Shown one piece after another: positions 61,966 to 64,000 of a DNA stretch of 64,000 nt. Every line of letters begins with the position of its first letter. Position 1 is the stretch's first letter. The stretch spans positions 10,032,501 to 10,096,500 of the forward strand of contig CM052360.1 in the NCBI GenBank assembly GCA_028551475.1. Reading direction: 5' to 3'. The notes under the pieces are model-generated. The model saw only the letters and a list, made by a program, of their open reading frames with translations, was not told the DNA's origin and did no database searches. A program made the translations under genes and the position numbers. Source of the DNA: Casuarina equisetifolia. Lineage: Eukaryota; Streptophyta; Magnoliopsida; Fagales; Casuarinaceae.

Positions 61966-63180
61966 GATTAGGAACTTTCTAAAGGCAGATAATACAAGTA
62001 CACAACATTCTCATAAAGTAGTTAAGCAAATAATTTGCCTACAAAAGAAGGAAAAAAGATTTAGGGTTACCAAATCTTAAACTTTAAAATAATTTTAGAC
62101 ATATGCTTTACAATCTTATTAATCTTTTGAACTCTTTCTTATGGAGTAAGTAGATTCATAATATAAAATGTTAAAAAACTCAAATAATGTAGCCTAATAT
62201 AAAAGGTTCCATAGATGTCTTATTAAACCAAAGGTCTGTCTATTGCTACAAATAAATTTAAAATGACCTTTGACCAATTAATGAATAAGTGGGTTAGTAT
62301 GACTTAGTTTGAATGTGTGGCATCAGTAAACATAATTTTATTAGATGTCTCATTTGTTAAGATCAACTTTTTATAGTAGAAGAAATTGTACAATCTTTCC
62401 TTTTAGTTAATTTATATTGTGATTTCTATTAGTCTTAATTCAATAATAGTAGTCATTTCATTTTTAAATGTACATGGATAAACATGATTTGAAAGACCAT
62501 CCTAACTTGAAATGAAATTTGATGCTATATTAGAAAACAGAATAAAGAACTACAATAAATGATTAGAACAACTAAAAGAATAAATTTAGTTTCAAAACTT
62601 CTAAAAATATATTTTTTTAGTTTGTATTTATTGTATATAGGTTGAACACAATAAAAAAAAATCAGAACAAAACAATTGATATCCTAATCATGTTAGTAAA
62701 AGTAAGAAAAATTTTATGAGAGAGAGCTTATTTATTTCAAAATATAACATTCTTTTAAGAAAATATCATTTGTGTAAAACTTAAAGGCTTCTAGTTTTAA
62801 TCTTTTTGTAACTTTCATAACTCTTGTAATACAAGGGCATGCCATTTGTTTCTATATATTAATTTGTATTAATGCAAACTTATCTTTCCTAAAAAAAAAA
62901 TAGTATAGTTGAAATAGTAATGGTATCACATTGATAGTAACCCTTTCTATATGTTTTTCATCACATATATGTATAGTCGTTTTTTTTTCCCCCATTGTTA
63001 TCGACAAAACCATATCAAAATGGCATTCTCTTAATGGGGGAGAAAATAAACTAGATAACATTTAAAAGCACACATTTTATAAAGAAATTATAGAGATATC
63101 TTTATATACACACACATATGTATAGAATACTATTCAACTTTTATAGAATCCATCCAATATAAGGATTTAGAGATTTTCTT
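61966..63180. other. AT-rich spacer, nothing recognised
   Basis: Long A and T runs and short random ORFs only. Confidence 0.4.
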
Positions 63181-63239
63181 TCTTCCTCGATCATAAATGT
63201 TGAAACTCTATATGTCCATTTTCGATCCCATCATCCTTC

Positions 63240-63940
63240 TCTCATAACTGCAAATTTGAATGATCAACGGAGACAGGTTTTGGAGTTCTGTGTTGGCACA
63301 TTTAAGGAATCCAAAGTCTCCAAAGAGAACCGACCGCCATGGTTGAAAATTCACTTGTCTACTGATTACAGAGAATGATGTGGACCATCACCAGCATCGT
63401 TGTTACTCATGACATAATACCAACCGGGCTTCAACTACGCTCTCCTACTGAGGTTCCTCGAGATCTGGCATTGCACCCAGCCTACATTTTCGGGGTGATG
63501 GAGAGGATAATCTTAAGTCCTGCCAACTGTGGCCAGCTAAATTGGTACCTCATCTCTTACATGTGTATTTGGTCTTCGGCCTTGCTGGTTTGCGGGCTAT
63601 TACACATTGGTCAAATTGGAAGACCACCATGTTGAAGATATTGACAAACAACCATGCTTTTGAATGGGCAATGGCGTACTTCGGCTCTATCTTGATTTTG
63701 AATGGCAACAATTTGGCACAAAGGAGGGTTCAAAAAAGTGTATTAAGAAGGGCCATCAACACATTGATTAAGAAAGGTGGCTTTGTGGTGAGCAGGAGGA
63801 ATAAAAAAATAGGGACATACAATATTTGTCAGGAGGAGCTTCTGTCGCTAGAAGGAGCGAAGCCACTTCAAAGAATTGCTCTCATGTTTATCACCATCCT
63901 TGTCTTCTTCCCTGGTTGGAGACCAATTCATTTGAAGTAG
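63240..63940 (+). other. Unrecognised coding-like region with two overlapping ORFs
   Basis: GC content rises here compared with the preceding 3 kb. ORFs at 63375-63635 (86 aa) and 63542-63940 (132 aa) overlap in different frames. The first contains two hydrophobic stretches (LISYMCIWSSALLVCGLLHI). The second is basic in the middle (RRVQKSVLRRAINTLIKK) with a hydrophobic end (RIALMFITILVFFPGW). I do not recognise either. This could be the frameshifted edge of a gene or transposon continuing past 64000, or chance. Confidence 0.25.
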
Positions 63941-64000
63941 CTTCACTTTTTCTAGCGATGAATGTTCCTCTTGACAAATACTGCATGTCCCTAGTTCTTT

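Noticed and set aside
1-64000. CRISPR arrays, tRNA or rRNA genes, organellar insertions
   Set aside because: No regularly spaced identical repeats, cloverleaf with tRNA A/B boxes, or organelle-like gene blocks were seen by eye; a covariance-model scan was not possible.

Overview
The window is nuclear DNA of a flowering plant, most likely a eudicot. It is AT-rich, its genes are split by spliceosomal GT-AG introns, and its gene-poor stretches are full of degraded plant LTR retroelements. I cannot name the species. There are no bacterial-style operons, CRISPR arrays or tRNA/rRNA genes that I can recognise.

Left block (about 0.4-20.2 kb): four ordinary single-copy plant genes. (1) A ten-exon ARPC2B gene (Arp2/3 complex subunit 2B) on the minus strand; I could rebuild it fully in frame (371 aa). 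(2) A two-exon gene on the plus strand for a 96-aa acidic-tailed protein ending in a CaaX-type box (CTIM). (3) A minus-strand plant-specific gene starting MGCF, with an 84-nt in-frame intron that encodes a hydrophobic segment. (4) A plus-strand two-RRM glycine-rich hnRNP (465 aa). Genes 3 and 4 are divergent and share a 2-kb upstream region. From memory, this order matches Arabidopsis AT2G33385-AT2G33410.

Middle and right block (about 21.8-52.1 kb): a minus-strand tandem cluster of plant cyclopropane-fatty-acid synthase genes. The upstream copy (52051-43203) is complete: 24 exons, 865 aa, an N-terminal FAD oxidase-like half fused to a C-terminal SAM-dependent methyltransferase half. It includes a GC-AG intron and a 29-nt exon. 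Downstream lies a second copy (38291-33429) that lacks exons 1-10 but keeps exons 12-24 undamaged, all but the last exactly as long as their counterparts, so it could encode a methyltransferase-only protein of 444 aa. Next is a 1.4-kb fragment of a third copy that has lost its last coding exon (32541-31170). Last is a fourth copy (about 30.1-21.8 kb), which also starts at exon 11 but is a pseudogene. It is broken by point lesions, a solo LTR, two small TRIM elements (one inside the SAM-binding exon), a short A-tailed repeat and an internally deleted Ty3/gypsy element.

Between the second copy and the intact gene (39.2-42.8 kb) is a Ty1/copia remnant whose RNase H region is split by about 1.5 kb carrying an F-box gene fragment, followed by a 222-bp tandem repeat. 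From 52 kb to the right end I see no intact gene. There is a Ty1/copia gag remnant (59 kb), minisatellites, dispersed repeats and an unrecognised ORF region at 63.2-63.9 kb.
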